Source: an uncultured Alistipes sp.
Lineage (GTDB): Bacteria; Bacteroidota; Bacteroidia; Bacteroidales; Rikenellaceae
Assembly: GCA_938014215.1 (NCBI GenBank)
Contig: CALLRW010000032.1
Coordinates: forward strand, 87,770 to 151,769
Direction: 5' to 3'
Length of the DNA: 64,000 nt
Of this stretch, positions 8,581 through 16,531 are shown one piece after another. The first letter of the stretch is position 1. Every line of letters begins with the position of its first letter. The notes beneath the pieces were generated by a model, which saw only the letters and a list, made by a program, of their open reading frames with translations, searched no databases and was not told the origin of the DNA. A program made the translations under genes and the position numbers.

Positions 8581-9462
8581 TTATTCGAGTTCGTAGCCGA
8601 ACCGTCGGAGCTGACGGTCGTTGTTTCGCCAGTCCTCGCTGACCTTGACGAAGAGCTGCAGGAAGACCTTCTTGCCGAGGAACTGCTCCATGTCTTCGCG
8701 GGCGGCCTGACCGACGCGTTTGAGTTTTTCGCCCTTGTGACCGATGATGATCCCCTTCTGTGAGTCGCGCGAGACGTAGATCGTGGCGCTGATTCGGTCG
8801 ATTTCGGGTTCCTCCTTGTAGGAGTCGATGGCGATTTCGCAGCAGTAGGGGATCTCCTTGTCGTAGAAACGGAGGATCTTTTCGCGGATGATCTCCGAGG
8901 CGAAGAAACGGAGGGTTTTGTCCGTGAGGGTATCCTTCGGGTAGAAGGCGGGTCCTTCGGGGAGCAGTTCGAGGATGGTCTTGAAGAGACCCTCGATGTT
9001 GAACTGCTCTTTGGCCGAGACGGGGACGATGCGGGCATCGGGGAGGATCTGGTGCCACTTTTCGACCAGAGCGTCGAGCGCCGCGGGGTTCGAGAGGTCG
9101 ATCTTGTTGATGACGACGATGGTCGGAATGGCGCTGTGGCGGATATTGCCGAGGATTTCGGCTGCGCGGTCCGACTGTTCGACGGTATCGGTGACATAGA
9201 GGATGATGTCGGCGTCGGTCAGGGCGCCGTTGACGAACTTCATCATCGACTCCTGGAGTTTGTAGGCGGGTTTGAGGATACCCGGCGTATCGGAGTATAC
9301 GATCTGGAAGTCGTCACCGGAGACGATACCCATGATCCGGTGTCGGGTAGTCTGCGCCTTGGAGGTGATGATCGAGAGGCGTTCGCCGACGAGGGCGTTC
9401 ATGAGGGTCGATTTCCCGACGTTTGGATTACCGATGATATTTACGAAGCCCGATTTGTGCAT
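8581..9462 (-). CDS. era: GTPase Era
   Basis: A 293-residue GTPase starting MHKSGFVNIIGNPNVGKST. The GTP-binding motifs G1 (GNPNVGKS), G3 (DTPG, in SDTPGILKP) and G4 (NKID) are in order. A C-terminal KH domain has the RNA-binding loop GHKGEKLKRVG. Era binds the 3-prime end of 16S rRNA and assists 30S assembly at the membrane. Length matches the family. The frame is open upstream to 9609, but the promoter at 9493-9524 lies in that stretch, so ATG 9462 is chosen. Confidence 0.96.
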   Translation of the reverse strand: MHKSGFVNIIGNPNVGKSTLMNALVGERLSIITSKAQTTRHRIMGIVSGDDFQIVYSDTPGILKPAYKLQESMMKFVNGALTDADIILYVTDTVEQSDRAAEILGNIRHSAIPTIVVINKIDLSNPAALDALVEKWHQILPDARIVPVSAKEQFNIEGLFKTILELLPEGPAFYPKDTLTDKTLRFFASEIIREKILRFYDKEIPYCCEIAIDSYKEEPEIDRISATIYVSRDSQKGIIIGHKGEKLKRVGQAAREDMEQFLGKKVFLQLFVKVSEDWRNNDRQLRRFGYELE

Positions 9463-9492
9463 AAAGGTACTCTTTTTCGGAGATGGTTCGGG

Positions 9493-9524
9493 CAAAGATA
9501 CGGATAAAAAGCCACCTCTGCAAC
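9493..9524 (-). promoter_or_regulatory. Promoter of era
   Basis: On the minus strand GTTG (9521-9524), 20 bp, TATCTTTG (9493-9500). The -7 matches fully and the -33 has one mismatch from TTTG. It would leave a leader of about 25 nt. Confidence 0.6.
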
Positions 9525-9590
9525 TGCCGGCGGGTGATTTTACCGGCAGAAAATACCGTTTCCCGGGGGTGAATTGTCCTTTGGAAACGA

Positions 9591-9623
9591 AAAAGCGACC
9601 TTCGCCCAAACGCGAAGGTCGCT
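9591..9623 (-). terminator. Terminator of ffh
   Basis: Perfect 12-bp inverted repeat AGCGACCTTCGC / GCGAAGGTCGCT (9594-9605 and 9612-9623) with a 6-nt loop, followed on the minus strand by TTT. It lies downstream of ffh. Confidence 0.85.
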
Positions 9624-9704
9624 CTATAGGGTGTAACAGGGAATTGTGCGGGCGGCTGCGGTTGCGCTTCCTTTTGCTGCCCCCCCCTCTCTCTGGCCCC
9701 CGGG

Positions 9705-11036
9705 TTAGCGGCGGCGCATCATGCCGGGCATTTTGGGGATCTTCATGCCGCCTCCGGCTACGGCCTTCATCATCTTGCGGGTGTCGTCGAACTGCTTCAT
9801 CAGGCGGTTGACATCGGCCACGGTCGTGCCCGAACCCTTGGCGATACGTTCGCGCCGGCGGGCGTTGATGATCTCGGGGTGTTCGCGCTCGGCGGGGGTC
9901 ATCGACGAGATGATGGCCTCGGTCTGTTTGAAGACATCGTCCGGAATGTCGACATTCTTCAGCAGCTTGCCCATGCCGGGGAGCATCGAGGCCAGATCCT
10001 TCAGGTTGCCCATCTTCTTGATCTGCTGGATCTGTGCGATGAAGTCGTTGAAGTTGAACTGATCCTTGACGAGTTTTTTCTTGAGTTTGCGGGCCTCCTC
10101 CTCGTCGAACTGCTCCTGGGCGCGCTCGACGAGCGAGACGACGTCACCCATGCCGAGGATACGGTCGGCCATACGTTCGGGGTGGAATACCTGGAGGGCA
10201 TCCATTTTCTCGCCGCTGGAGATGAACTTCAGGGGCTTGTTGACCACCGAACGGATCGAGATGGCGGCACCGCCGCGGGTATCGCCGTCGAGTTTGGTGA
10301 GGACGACGCCGTCGAAATCCAGCCGGTCGTTGAACTCCTTGGCGGTGTTGACGGCATCCTGACCGGTCATGGCGTCGACGACGAAGAGGGTTTCCGAGGG
10401 TTTGATGGCGGCCTTGATGGCTGTAATCTCCTGCATCATGGCCTCATCGACGGCCAGACGTCCGGCCGTATCGACGATGACGACGTTGTAGCTCTTCTGA
10501 CGGGCGTATCGGATGGCGTTTTCGGCGATCTGGACGGGGTTTTTGTTGCCCTCCTCGGTGTAGACCTCGACGCCGATCTGGCTGCCGAGGACCTTCAGCT
10601 GATCGATGGCGGCGGGACGATATACGTCGCCGGCGACGAGGAGCACCTGTCTTCCCTTTTTGCTTTTGAGCAGGGCGGCGAGTTTTCCGGAGAAGGTCGT
10701 CTTACCGGATCCCTGCAGACCGGCGATCAGCACGACGGCGGGGTTTCCTTCGAGGCGGATATCGGTGGCCGTACCGCCCATCAGGGCGGCGAGTTCGTCG
10801 CGGACGATCTTGGTCATCATCTGCCCGGGCTTGACGGCCGTGAGGACATTCTGACCGAGTGCCTTCTGTTTGACCTCGTCGGTGAACGACTTAGCGACCT
10901 TGTAGTTGACGTCGGCGTCGATCAGGGCGCGGCGGATCTCCTTGAGGGTTTCGGCGACATTGATCTCGGTGATACGGCCTTCGCCCTTGAGGATTTTGAA
11001 CGACCGTTCGAGTTTATCGGTAAGGTTTTCGAACAT
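9705..11036 (-). CDS. ffh: Signal recognition particle protein Ffh
   Basis: A 443-residue SRP54 GTPase. The N-domain helical bundle (1-90) is followed by the G domain with GLQGSGKTT, DTAGRLAVDE and TKLDGDTRGG, and a methionine-rich M domain (about 300-443) ending KIPKMPGMMRRR that binds 4.5S RNA and signal sequences. It delivers nascent membrane proteins to FtsY and SecYEG. It has its own promoter and terminator and appears to be a single-gene unit. Confidence 0.97.
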   Translation of the reverse strand: MFENLTDKLERSFKILKGEGRITEINVAETLKEIRRALIDADVNYKVAKSFTDEVKQKALGQNVLTAVKPGQMMTKIVRDELAALMGGTATDIRLEGNPAVVLIAGLQGSGKTTFSGKLAALLKSKKGRQVLLVAGDVYRPAAIDQLKVLGSQIGVEVYTEEGNKNPVQIAENAIRYARQKSYNVVIVDTAGRLAVDEAMMQEITAIKAAIKPSETLFVVDAMTGQDAVNTAKEFNDRLDFDGVVLTKLDGDTRGGAAISIRSVVNKPLKFISSGEKMDALQVFHPERMADRILGMGDVVSLVERAQEQFDEEEARKLKKKLVKDQFNFNDFIAQIQQIKKMGNLKDLASMLPGMGKLLKNVDIPDDVFKQTEAIISSMTPAEREHPEIINARRRERIAKGSGTTVADVNRLMKQFDDTRKMMKAVAGGGMKIPKMPGMMRRR

Positions 11037-11067
11037 GATAGTTTCGCGCGTTATTGATTCTGATGCG

Positions 11068-11098
11068 CAAAGTTAATAAGAAAATCAGAAAGCGCAAT
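11068..11098 (-). promoter_or_regulatory. Promoter of ffh
   Basis: On the minus strand ATTG (11095-11098), 19 bp, TAACTTTG (11068-11075). The -7 element is exact and lies 32 bp upstream of the ffh start. Confidence 0.6.
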
Positions 11099-11413
11099 CC
11101 GCAGTTGGAAAATTGTGCGTGCCGCGGGGAGCCGGGACGAGTTGCGGGGAGCTGTGACGAACTGTGAAGGGCCGTGGCGGGTTGTAAGGTGATGAGGCGA
11201 ACTGCGGGGGCCGAGGCGAGTTGCCGACGCGAGTGCGAGGTGTTGTGTGTGGGGGCGGGATGCAGCGGGGAGCCCGAGAAACCCGAGAACCTCGAAGAGC
11301 CCACGGAGCCCGGCAGCCCGAAGAACTCGAGCTCTCTCACGGAACCCGAGGAGCCCGGCAACCCGAAGAACTCAAGCCCCCCCTCACGGAGCTCAGGAAA
11401 CCCCGGAGGCGCC
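11099..11413. repeat. Low-complexity intergenic region with degenerate repeats
   Basis: About 315 bp with two repeat textures. The first (11118-11225) has GAGTTGCGGGGAGC-type words alternating with GACGAACTG. The second (11265-11400) has GAGCCCGGCARCCCGAAGAACTC-type words repeated two to three times. The frames give Pro/Glu/Ser-rich peptides without a start or upstream signal, and I see no gene. Confidence 0.65.
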
Positions 11414-11992
11414 TCAGCGGAGCAGACCGGCCTCGTAGTAGATGACGATCTGTTCGATCATGCGGTCTTCGCCCTCCTTGTCATACTGCGACTTGAGGTC
11501 CTGCCCGAAGATTTTGGAGACGCCCTGCCAGAAACCGGCGACGAAACCGCCGCGGAACTCCTTGAGGACCTCGTAGGCGGTGTATTCGGTTTCGCGGTCG
11601 ATGAGTTTGAGCAGGACACGCCCCTGGGTGCGGGTCATGTGTTTCAGCACGGGGGTGTACTCCTCCTTGATTTCGTTGTATACCTGTTTGATATAGGCTT
11701 TCTGGGACTTTTTGTCCGGGAGACGGCACAGCTCCTCCTCCATGGATGCCATCTTGGCGCGGGCGATTTTGGCGATGGGGTAGACCTTCTTGACGGCATC
11801 GACCAGCCGGCGGTAGCGTCTCAGGTCGACCGGGCGGCTGAAGACGTAGACCGGCAGGACATGCACCAGCGGAATCGAGTCACCGTTTTTCTCGACCTCC
11901 CACTCCTGGTGCCAGAATCCGCGGCCGCCCTGGGCCCGCACTTCGGGAATCAGGGCGATGAGCAGAGCGATGAGGAGGATCCCTTTTTTCAT
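11414..11992 (-). CDS. DUF4294 family exported protein
   Basis: A 192-residue protein beginning MKKGILLIALLIALIPEVRAQ, a signal peptide; a start two codons earlier (11998) is also possible. The body matches the Bacteroidota DUF4294 pattern (VYVFSRPVDLRRYRRLVDAVKKVYPIA, then ETEYTAYEVLKEFRGGFVAGFWQG). No catalytic role is known. It faces the thioesterase gene divergently across a shared promoter region. Family recognition is moderately firm; function is unknown. Confidence 0.8.
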   Translation of the reverse strand: MKKGILLIALLIALIPEVRAQGGRGFWHQEWEVEKNGDSIPLVHVLPVYVFSRPVDLRRYRRLVDAVKKVYPIAKIARAKMASMEEELCRLPDKKSQKAYIKQVYNEIKEEYTPVLKHMTRTQGRVLLKLIDRETEYTAYEVLKEFRGGFVAGFWQGVSKIFGQDLKSQYDKEGEDRMIEQIVIYYEAGLLR

Positions 11993-12059
11993 GGTCATCG
12001 AAATTCGTGCAGCGACCCCGTACATCGGGGTCCGTTCCGGTAAAAAACGTCGGCGGGAG

Positions 12060-12092
12060 TTTGCTTATTGCCCGCGACTTTTCGTATCTTTG
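12060..12092 (+). promoter_or_regulatory. Promoter of the thioesterase gene
   Basis: TTTG (12060-12063), 21 bp, TATCTTTG (12085-12092), rightward. It would give a leader of about 120 nt. Confidence 0.7.
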
Positions 12093-12109
12093 CCGGCGTT
12101 GATACCCTG

Positions 12110-12141
12110 CAAATATATATAAACTTCGTATCAGAAGCAAA
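12110..12141 (-). promoter_or_regulatory. Promoter of the DUF4294 gene
   Basis: On the minus strand TTTG (12138-12141), 20 bp, TATATTTG (12110-12117). Both elements are exact. It points left and its transcript crosses the rightward promoter next to it. Confidence 0.7.
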
Positions 12142-12221
12142 TCGGCCGCCTGTCGGGTCTTCCCGGCGACCGGACGACGGATGCGATCGGGGTATCGTCA
12201 TTCGATAAAAAGGAGAAAAAG

Positions 12222-12596
12222 ATGCTTGAAAAAGGACTTTCGGCCCGCAGCGTTACGACGGTGACTGCGGAGAAGACGGCCGCCGCGATGGGATCGGGCG
12301 ACCTTCCGGTATTTGCCACGCCGGCGATGGTGGCGCTGATGGAGCATGCGGCGATGACGGCCGTGGCCGGCGAGTTGCCGGAGGGGTCGACGACGGTCGG
12401 CTCGGAGATGAACACCACCCACCTGAAGCCTTCGGGACTCGGGGCGGAGATCACCGCCACGGCGGTGCTGACGGCCGTCGAGGGGCGCAAACTGACCTTC
12501 AACGTCGGGGCCCGCGACGAGGGGGGCCTGATCGGCGAGGGGACCCACATCCGCTACATTGTCGACCGGACGAAGTTCATGGCCAAACTGGGCTGA
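12222..12596 (+). CDS. Hot-dog-fold thioesterase, FlK-like
   Basis: A 124-residue single hot-dog-domain protein. The pattern ATPAMVALMEHAAMTAVAGELPEGSTTVGSEMNTTHLKPSGLGAEITATAVL is typical of the small thioesterase family related to fluoroacetyl-CoA thioesterase FlK: a conserved Glu in the helix (MEHAA), Thr/Gly on the strand, and HLKPSGLG. It should hydrolyse an acyl-CoA thioester in the cytoplasm, but the substrate is unknown. It is monocistronic between its promoter and the hairpin at 12640. Confidence 0.82.
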   Translation: MLEKGLSARSVTTVTAEKTAAAMGSGDLPVFATPAMVALMEHAAMTAVAGELPEGSTTVGSEMNTTHLKPSGLGAEITATAVLTAVEGRKLTFNVGARDEGGLIGEGTHIRYIVDRTKFMAKLG

Positions 12597-12639
12597 TCGG
12601 CGACGCTGACGGTCCGACCGGCACGCGACCGGACGCGAA

Positions 12640-12669
12640 AGAGGCTGCCTCCTGCGGGAGACAGCCTCT
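12640..12669. terminator. Bidirectional terminator between thioesterase and antiporter genes
   Basis: Inverted repeat AGAGGCTG ... CAGCCTCT with an inner CTCC/GGAG pairing (12640-12669). It lies between converging genes. Flanking T runs are short on both strands, so strength is uncertain. Confidence 0.65.
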
Positions 12670-12695
12670 TCTGTTTGGTCCTTGGAGCGGGCTTT

Positions 12696-14048
12696 TCAGG
12701 CTCCGATTCCGACGAGCAGGTGCTCGATCCAGATGACGAGGATACCGGCGGCATACCCGGCCAGGGCCAGCAGCGAGATCCGCTTGAGATACCATCCGAA
12801 GTTGATCTTTTCGAGACCCATGGCGACGACACCGGCGGCCGAACCGATGATGAGCAGGCTTCCGCCGACGCCGGCGCAGAAGGTCAGCAGATGCCAGAAC
12901 AGCCCGTCCTGGACGAAGGCCTGGGTGAACGCCGGATCGGCGCTGGCGGCTACGGCGGCGGCATCGGCGACGGGATACATGCCCATGCAGGCGGCGACGA
13001 GCGGGACGTTGTCGACCACCGACGAGAGCAGACCGATGGCACCGGCGATGGTGAACGATTCGTGGACGTTCCGGTCGAGCCAGTCGGCCACGTCGGTCAG
13101 CACGCCGGCGGTCTGGAGGGCGCCGACGGCCATGAGGATCCCGAGGAAGAAGAGGATCGTGGGCATGTCGATGTGTTTGAGGACCTTGGCCACACGGGGC
13201 TGGATCGACTCCTCCATGTCGCGGATGCTGCGTTTGCGGTAGTAGATCAGTTCGGAGAGGATCCACATGAAGCCCAGCGAGATCATCATTCCCATGTAGG
13301 GCGGGAGGTTGGTCAGGCTCTTGAAGAGGGGGACGAACAGCAGGCTGAGGATTCCGATGACGAGCATGAACCGGCGCAGGCGGGGGCCGATGTTCTGGGG
13401 GCATCCGGTCGGGAGCACCGTGGTGGAGACGGGTATGGCGGGGGTATTTCCGACATACCGCGAAGCGATGAGCGTGGGGACGATGACCGATACCAGACAG
13501 GGCAGGAAGAGGTTTTCGACGAGGTTTACGGAGGTGACGTTGCCGCGCATCCAGAGCATGATAGTCGTGACGTCACCGATCGGCGACCAGGCACCGCCGC
13601 TGTTTGCGGCGATGACGATGACTCCGGCGAAGATCCACCGTTCGTGTTTGTCGGCGATGAGTCGGCGCAGGAGCATGACCATGATGATGGTTGTGGTCAT
13701 GTTGTCGAGGGCGGCGGACATGAAGAAGGAGAGCAGGGCGAGGATCCAGAGGAGTTTGTGGCGGTTGTGGGTTTTGATGTGTTCGGTGATGACGCAGAAA
13801 CCGCCGTAGCAGTCGATCAGGTCGACGATGGTCATGGCACCGATCAGGAAGACGAGAATTTCGCAGGTGTCACCCAGTTGGTCGACGAGTTCGTGTTGGA
13901 TATTTGGGTCATTGCCATGGAGGCTGAAGAGGGTCCAGATGGCGCCGGCCATGAGCAGGGCGACAGCCGACTTGTCGATTCGAGTTTTGTGCTCGAGGGC
14001 GATGAAGATGTACCCTACGACGAAGAGCAGAATCATGGAAGTGATCAT
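12696..14048 (-). CDS. nhaD: NhaD-type Na+/H+ antiporter
   Basis: A 450-residue inner-membrane protein of the arsenite-permease/ion-transporter superfamily with about 12 hydrophobic segments. Diagnostic stretches are ALDNMTTTIIMVMLLRRL, AANSGGAWSPIGDVTTIMLW and GLLSSVVDNVPLVAACMGMYP. The two broken-helix motifs with DN are typical of NhaD. It exchanges cytoplasmic Na+ (or Li+) for protons. ATG 14048 (MITSMILLFVVGYIF) is chosen; the longer open frame upstream runs into the tRNA. Confidence 0.92.
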   Translation of the reverse strand: MITSMILLFVVGYIFIALEHKTRIDKSAVALLMAGAIWTLFSLHGNDPNIQHELVDQLGDTCEILVFLIGAMTIVDLIDCYGGFCVITEHIKTHNRHKLLWILALLSFFMSAALDNMTTTIIMVMLLRRLIADKHERWIFAGVIVIAANSGGAWSPIGDVTTIMLWMRGNVTSVNLVENLFLPCLVSVIVPTLIASRYVGNTPAIPVSTTVLPTGCPQNIGPRLRRFMLVIGILSLLFVPLFKSLTNLPPYMGMMISLGFMWILSELIYYRKRSIRDMEESIQPRVAKVLKHIDMPTILFFLGILMAVGALQTAGVLTDVADWLDRNVHESFTIAGAIGLLSSVVDNVPLVAACMGMYPVADAAAVAASADPAFTQAFVQDGLFWHLLTFCAGVGGSLLIIGSAAGVVAMGLEKINFGWYLKRISLLALAGYAAGILVIWIEHLLVGIGA

Positions 14049-14105
14049 GAGTAAAGCGAAATTTATGGTTAAGGTTTGCAGCGGGGGTGCTGCATGAACC
14101 GTGCG

Positions 14106-14113
14106 CAAATATA
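14106..14113 (-). promoter_or_regulatory. Probable -7 element of the antiporter gene
   Basis: TATATTTG on the minus strand, 57 bp upstream of the start. No convincing TTTG is present at the -33 spacing. Confidence 0.45.
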
Positions 14114-14155
14114 GTATTTTTTGGAGGGCGGGACTTTTTTTTGTAAAAAATTCGT

Positions 14156-14163
14156 TATCTTTG
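14156..14163 (+). promoter_or_regulatory. Probable -7 element of tRNA-Gln
   Basis: TATCTTTG lies 21 bp before the tRNA. A T-rich stretch precedes it, but a TTTG at 19-21 bp is not clear. Confidence 0.5.
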
Positions 14164-14184
14164 TGCCGCTTACGAGCAAGAGAT

Positions 14185-14255
14185 TGAGCTGTGGTGTAAT
14201 GGTAACACAGCAGATTTTGGTTCTGTCGTTCTGGGTTCGAATCCCGGCAGCTCAA
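14185..14255 (+). tRNA. tRNA-Gln (anticodon TTG)
   Basis: A 71-nt cloverleaf. The 7-bp acceptor stem pairs TGAGCTG with CAGCTCA, the discriminator is A, the anticodon loop is TTTTGGT with TTG at the anticodon, and the T-arm contains GGTTCGAATCC. CCA is not encoded. It is followed after 9 nt by a strong terminator. Confidence 0.95.
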
Positions 14256-14264
14256 CCTGAAAAA

Positions 14265-14294
14265 GGTGATCCTCAGAGGGGATCACCTTTTTTT
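14265..14294 (+). terminator. Rho-independent terminator after tRNA-Gln
   Basis: GGTGATCC / GGATCACC (14265-14272, 14280-14287) with a 7-nt loop, followed by seven T residues. Confidence 0.92.
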
Positions 14295-14339
14295 GATGGG
14301 TTGTGTTGTGGCAACGGCGGAGTCTTCCTGCTTTCTTTC

Positions 14340-14705
14340 TGTTTTCTTTCCTGCCCGAGCCGCCTGCCGACCCTTCTCAGCCGGCCGTTTTGTCGGAGAG
14401 CCTTCTGCCTGGCCCTTTGCCGAAGCACTTCCTTCCTGCCCGAGCCGCCTGCCGACCTGCAGCCGACCCTTCTCAGCCGGCTGTTTTGCCGGAGAGCCTT
14501 CTGCCGGGCCCTTTGCCGAAGCACTCCCTTCCTGCAGGAGCCGCCTGCCGACCCGCTGCCGACCCTTCTCAGCCGGCCGTTTTGCCGGAGAACCTTCTGC
14601 CGGACCCTTTGCCGAAACACTTCCTGTGTTCCGGAGTTGCCTTCCGGAGCTGCCTTCCGGAGCTCTCGGCCGACCTGCTGCCGACCCTTCTCAGACGGCC
14701 GACCC
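14340..14705. repeat. Degenerate tandem repeats, three long units
   Basis: Three copies of a unit of about 85-96 bp begin near 14356, 14441 and 14537, recognisable by GAGCCGCCTGCCGACC, CCTTCTCAGCCGGC and CCTTTGCCGAA. They are followed by shorter CCTTCCGGAGCTGCC-type repeats to about 14705. The open frames are compositional artefacts. The remaining bases to 14763 show short CCGTCAACCGG words and no gene. Confidence 0.8.
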
Positions 14706-14763
14706 GCAGCCGACAAATTCCCGATCGGGCGATTCCGTCAACCGGTTCCGTCGACCGTTTCCG

Positions 14764-14961
14764 TCAATCTTTACCGTTGACCGGCTTTTCGTTTGCCGGC
14801 CGTCTCTCGACGGCCGCCGGGGATTCGGCCTCATCCTTTTCCGGAAGGGGCCCGCAAGCGGTCTGCTCGCAGCCGCAACGGGTCCGGCTGTCGATGCTGG
14901 AGGAGAAGAAGGCGAGGGTTTCGAGATCGGTCTCGTGGGCCGATTCCTGCTTTTTATCCAT
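14764..14961 (-). CDS. Small hypothetical protein
   Basis: A 65-residue charged, soluble protein (MDKKQESAHETDLETLAFFSSS...) that begins 9 bp after the GlsB gene on the same strand. The close spacing and the acidic/lysine-rich rather than arginine-rich composition favour a real gene. Three cysteines occur within a CGCEQTAC stretch. I do not recognise a family. It could instead be an accidental frame in the low-complexity region. Confidence 0.45.
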   Translation of the reverse strand: MDKKQESAHETDLETLAFFSSSIDSRTRCGCEQTACGPLPEKDEAESPAAVERRPANEKPVNGKD

Positions 14962-14970
14962 TTTTTCGAA

Positions 14971-15225
14971 CTATTTTTTGTGCCTGCCGCGGGTGACGAG
15001 CGAAGCGATCCACAGCAGGAAGATGGCGCCGATGACGGCCGAAGCGAGGCTTCCGAGTGTTCCGACGGGGATCCATCCGATGAGCGAGAGGAGCCATCCG
15101 CCGAGCATGCCGCCGATCAGGCCGACAATCAGGTTGATGATCAGTCCCGAGCCGGAGCCCTTGACGATGAGGTTGGCGATCCATCCGGCCGCCAGACCGA
15201 TGAGTAGATACCAGATGAAATACAT
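14971..15225 (-). CDS. GlsB/YeaQ/YmgE family small membrane protein
   Basis: An 84-residue protein with three glycine-rich transmembrane helices (LLIGLAAGWIANLIVKG, LIINLIVGLIGGMLGGWLLS, LASAVIGAIFLLWIASLV). The pattern is characteristic of the transglycosylase-associated/GlsB family, which is often stress-induced and located in the inner membrane. The biochemical role is unknown. Confidence 0.9.
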   Translation of the reverse strand: MYFIWYLLIGLAAGWIANLIVKGSGSGLIINLIVGLIGGMLGGWLLSLIGWIPVGTLGSLASAVIGAIFLLWIASLVTRGRHKK

Positions 15226-15299
15226 AGGCGAAGAAGTTGGTTACGGATCGGGCGGTGCAAAATCCGTTCCGAACTCTTGGCCGGTCGTTACCCTGCGGT

Positions 15300-15548
15300 T
15301 CAGACTCCGTACTTGAGGGCTTTGGCGAGCTGATCGGGGCAGGAGGTTCCCTTTCCGTGGCAGTCGATGCCCTCGAGGCGGGCGATCACCTCGTCGACCT
15401 TCATGCCGCAAACGAGTGCGGCGACGCCCTGGGTGTTGCCGTCGCAGCCGCCGGTAAAGCGTACCTTGCGGAGGATTCCGTCTTCGATTTCGATATCGAT
15501 CTGCCGCGAGCAGGTGCCCTGGCAGCGGTGAGAGATCTTCTGAATCAT
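15300..15548 (-). CDS. TSCPD domain protein (TIGR03905-like)
   Basis: An 82-residue protein that is a stand-alone TSCPD domain. Conserved cysteines are C9, C13, GGCDGNTQG, LVCGM, IDCHGKGTSCPDQLA. In other proteins this domain is found at the C-terminus of class II ribonucleotide reductases; stand-alone copies have no established function, and the cysteine pattern suggests metal binding. A -7 element lies 30 bp upstream. Confidence 0.88.
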   Translation of the reverse strand: MIQKISHRCQGTCSRQIDIEIEDGILRKVRFTGGCDGNTQGVAALVCGMKVDEVIARLEGIDCHGKGTSCPDQLAKALKYGV

Positions 15549-15577
15549 GGCTGTCGTTTGTTTGTGTTTTCAGCGGG

Positions 15578-15585
15578 CAAAGATA
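15578..15585 (-). promoter_or_regulatory. Probable -7 element of the TSCPD gene
   Basis: TATCTTTG on the minus strand. The -33 region overlaps the yajC terminator and lacks TTTG. Confidence 0.5.
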
Positions 15586-15601
15586 CGAAAGTCGGTTGGA
15601 T

Positions 15602-15636
15602 AAAAAAAGAGAGCCGCATCGTGTGATGCGACTCTC
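15602..15636 (-). terminator. Terminator downstream of yajC
   Basis: GAGAGCCGCATC / GATGCGACTCTC (15609-15620, 15625-15636), a 12-bp stem with one G-T or C-A position and loop GTGT. On the minus strand it ends in seven T residues. Confidence 0.9.
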
Positions 15637-15673
15637 GGATCTCGGGTTTCCGGATGCGAAGTCCGGTATCCGG

Positions 15674-15994
15674 CTACTGGCGCTGCAGGTCGGAGTTGTC
15701 GGCGACGACCATGTTCTTGTCGATGCGCAGCGTGACGTTGCTGTCGACCTCGATGAGGAGGGTTGTCTCCTTGATCTCCTTGACGGTACCGTAGATACCG
15801 CCGGCGGTAATGATCTTGTCCCCCTTTTTGAGGCCGTCGCGGAAGGCCTGCATCTGTTTGCGGCGCTTGGCCTCGGGACGCCACATGAAGAGCCAGAGGA
15901 CGAGCACCATGAGGATGATCATGATGATGAAGCTGTACTGCTGCATGAAGCCCGGCTGGGGTTCAGCGGGCACTGCCTGAAGAAGATTGATCAT
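15674..15994 (-). CDS. yajC: Preprotein translocase subunit YajC
   Basis: A 106-residue protein with one N-terminal membrane helix (YSFIIMIILMVLVLWLFMWRP) followed by the conserved cytosolic part (KRRKQMQAFRDGLKKGDKIITAGGIYGTV). It associates with SecDF-YidC at the Sec translocon. The position downstream of DUF1573 and nusB follows the usual Bacteroidota gene order. Confidence 0.95.
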   Translation of the reverse strand: MINLLQAVPAEPQPGFMQQYSFIIMIILMVLVLWLFMWRPEAKRRKQMQAFRDGLKKGDKIITAGGIYGTVKEIKETTLLIEVDSNVTLRIDKNMVVADNSDLQRQ

Positions 15995-16047
15995 ACGGTT
16001 ATTCGTTTTTAAGTAAAAAATTCGGACGTTTAGAAAACTTAACGCGA

Positions 16048-16078
16048 CAAAGATAGAAAATATTGTCGAAAAAACAAG
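16048..16078 (-). promoter_or_regulatory. Possible promoter of yajC
   Basis: On the minus strand CTTG (16075-16078), 19 bp, TATCTTTG (16048-16055). It lies in the gap after the DUF1573 stop codon. Confidence 0.5.
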
Positions 16079-16081
16079 GGT

Positions 16082-16531
16082 TTAATGCACGTCGGCCTCG
16101 ACAAAGAGTTTGAGCGAGCCTTTGGCGCCGCCGAAAAGGATCTCCATTTGTTTGAGCTGCCATCCGAATTCGCCGCGGGAGTCGAACGTCATCTCCATGC
16201 GGCGCATTTCGCCGGGCGGAACGGGCTGAGCCTCATAGTCGAGCGACGTGCAGCCGCAACTGCGGCGGGTCGTGACGATGATCAGCGGTTTGCGGGTTTG
16301 GTTTTCGAGGCGGAGCTGTTTCACGGCGATTTCGCCCGATCCGAGACGACCGAACCGGATGGTATCCGTACCGCCGTGGACAAGCATCGAGTCCGTGACG
16401 GCGATGATCTGCCCCTTTCCGGCGGAGGAGAGTTCCGGGGCGGGTCGGTTCAGGTTCCGGCACGCCGAAAGTCCGGCCAGCAGGATAACTGCCGGCAGGG
16501 CATATCGGAGGAGTCTTCGCAGGGGAGTCAT
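16082..16531 (-). CDS. DUF1573 lipoprotein
   Basis: A 149-residue lipoprotein with signal peptide and lipobox (AVILLAGLSAC), so it should be anchored after cleavage before Cys24. The Ig-like DUF1573 core is recognisable from FGRLGSGEIAVKQLRLENQTRKPLIIVTTRRSCGCTSLDY, with the family's CGC motif. Function is unknown; it sits between nusB and yajC as in many Bacteroidota. Confidence 0.9.
   Translation of the reverse strand: MTPLRRLLRYALPAVILLAGLSACRNLNRPAPELSSAGKGQIIAVTDSMLVHGGTDTIRFGRLGSGEIAVKQLRLENQTRKPLIIVTTRRSCGCTSLDYEAQPVPPGEMRRMEMTFDSRGEFGWQLKQMEILFGGAKGSLKLFVEADVH

Noticed and set aside
5294..8596. A 1100-codon open frame on the plus strand across the MFS and TPR genes
   Set aside because: It is antisense to two clear genes, is rich in Glu/Asp/Gly/Val as expected for the complement of GC-rich codons, and has no domain pattern.
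12131..12550. Minus-strand frames opposite the thioesterase gene
   Set aside because: They are antisense shadows; the plus-strand gene has a promoter and a clear family pattern.
14340..14705. Repeats near tRNA-Gln as an integration or CRISPR region
   Set aside because: Units are degenerate, lack spacers, and no integrase or target duplication of the tRNA 3-prime end is present.
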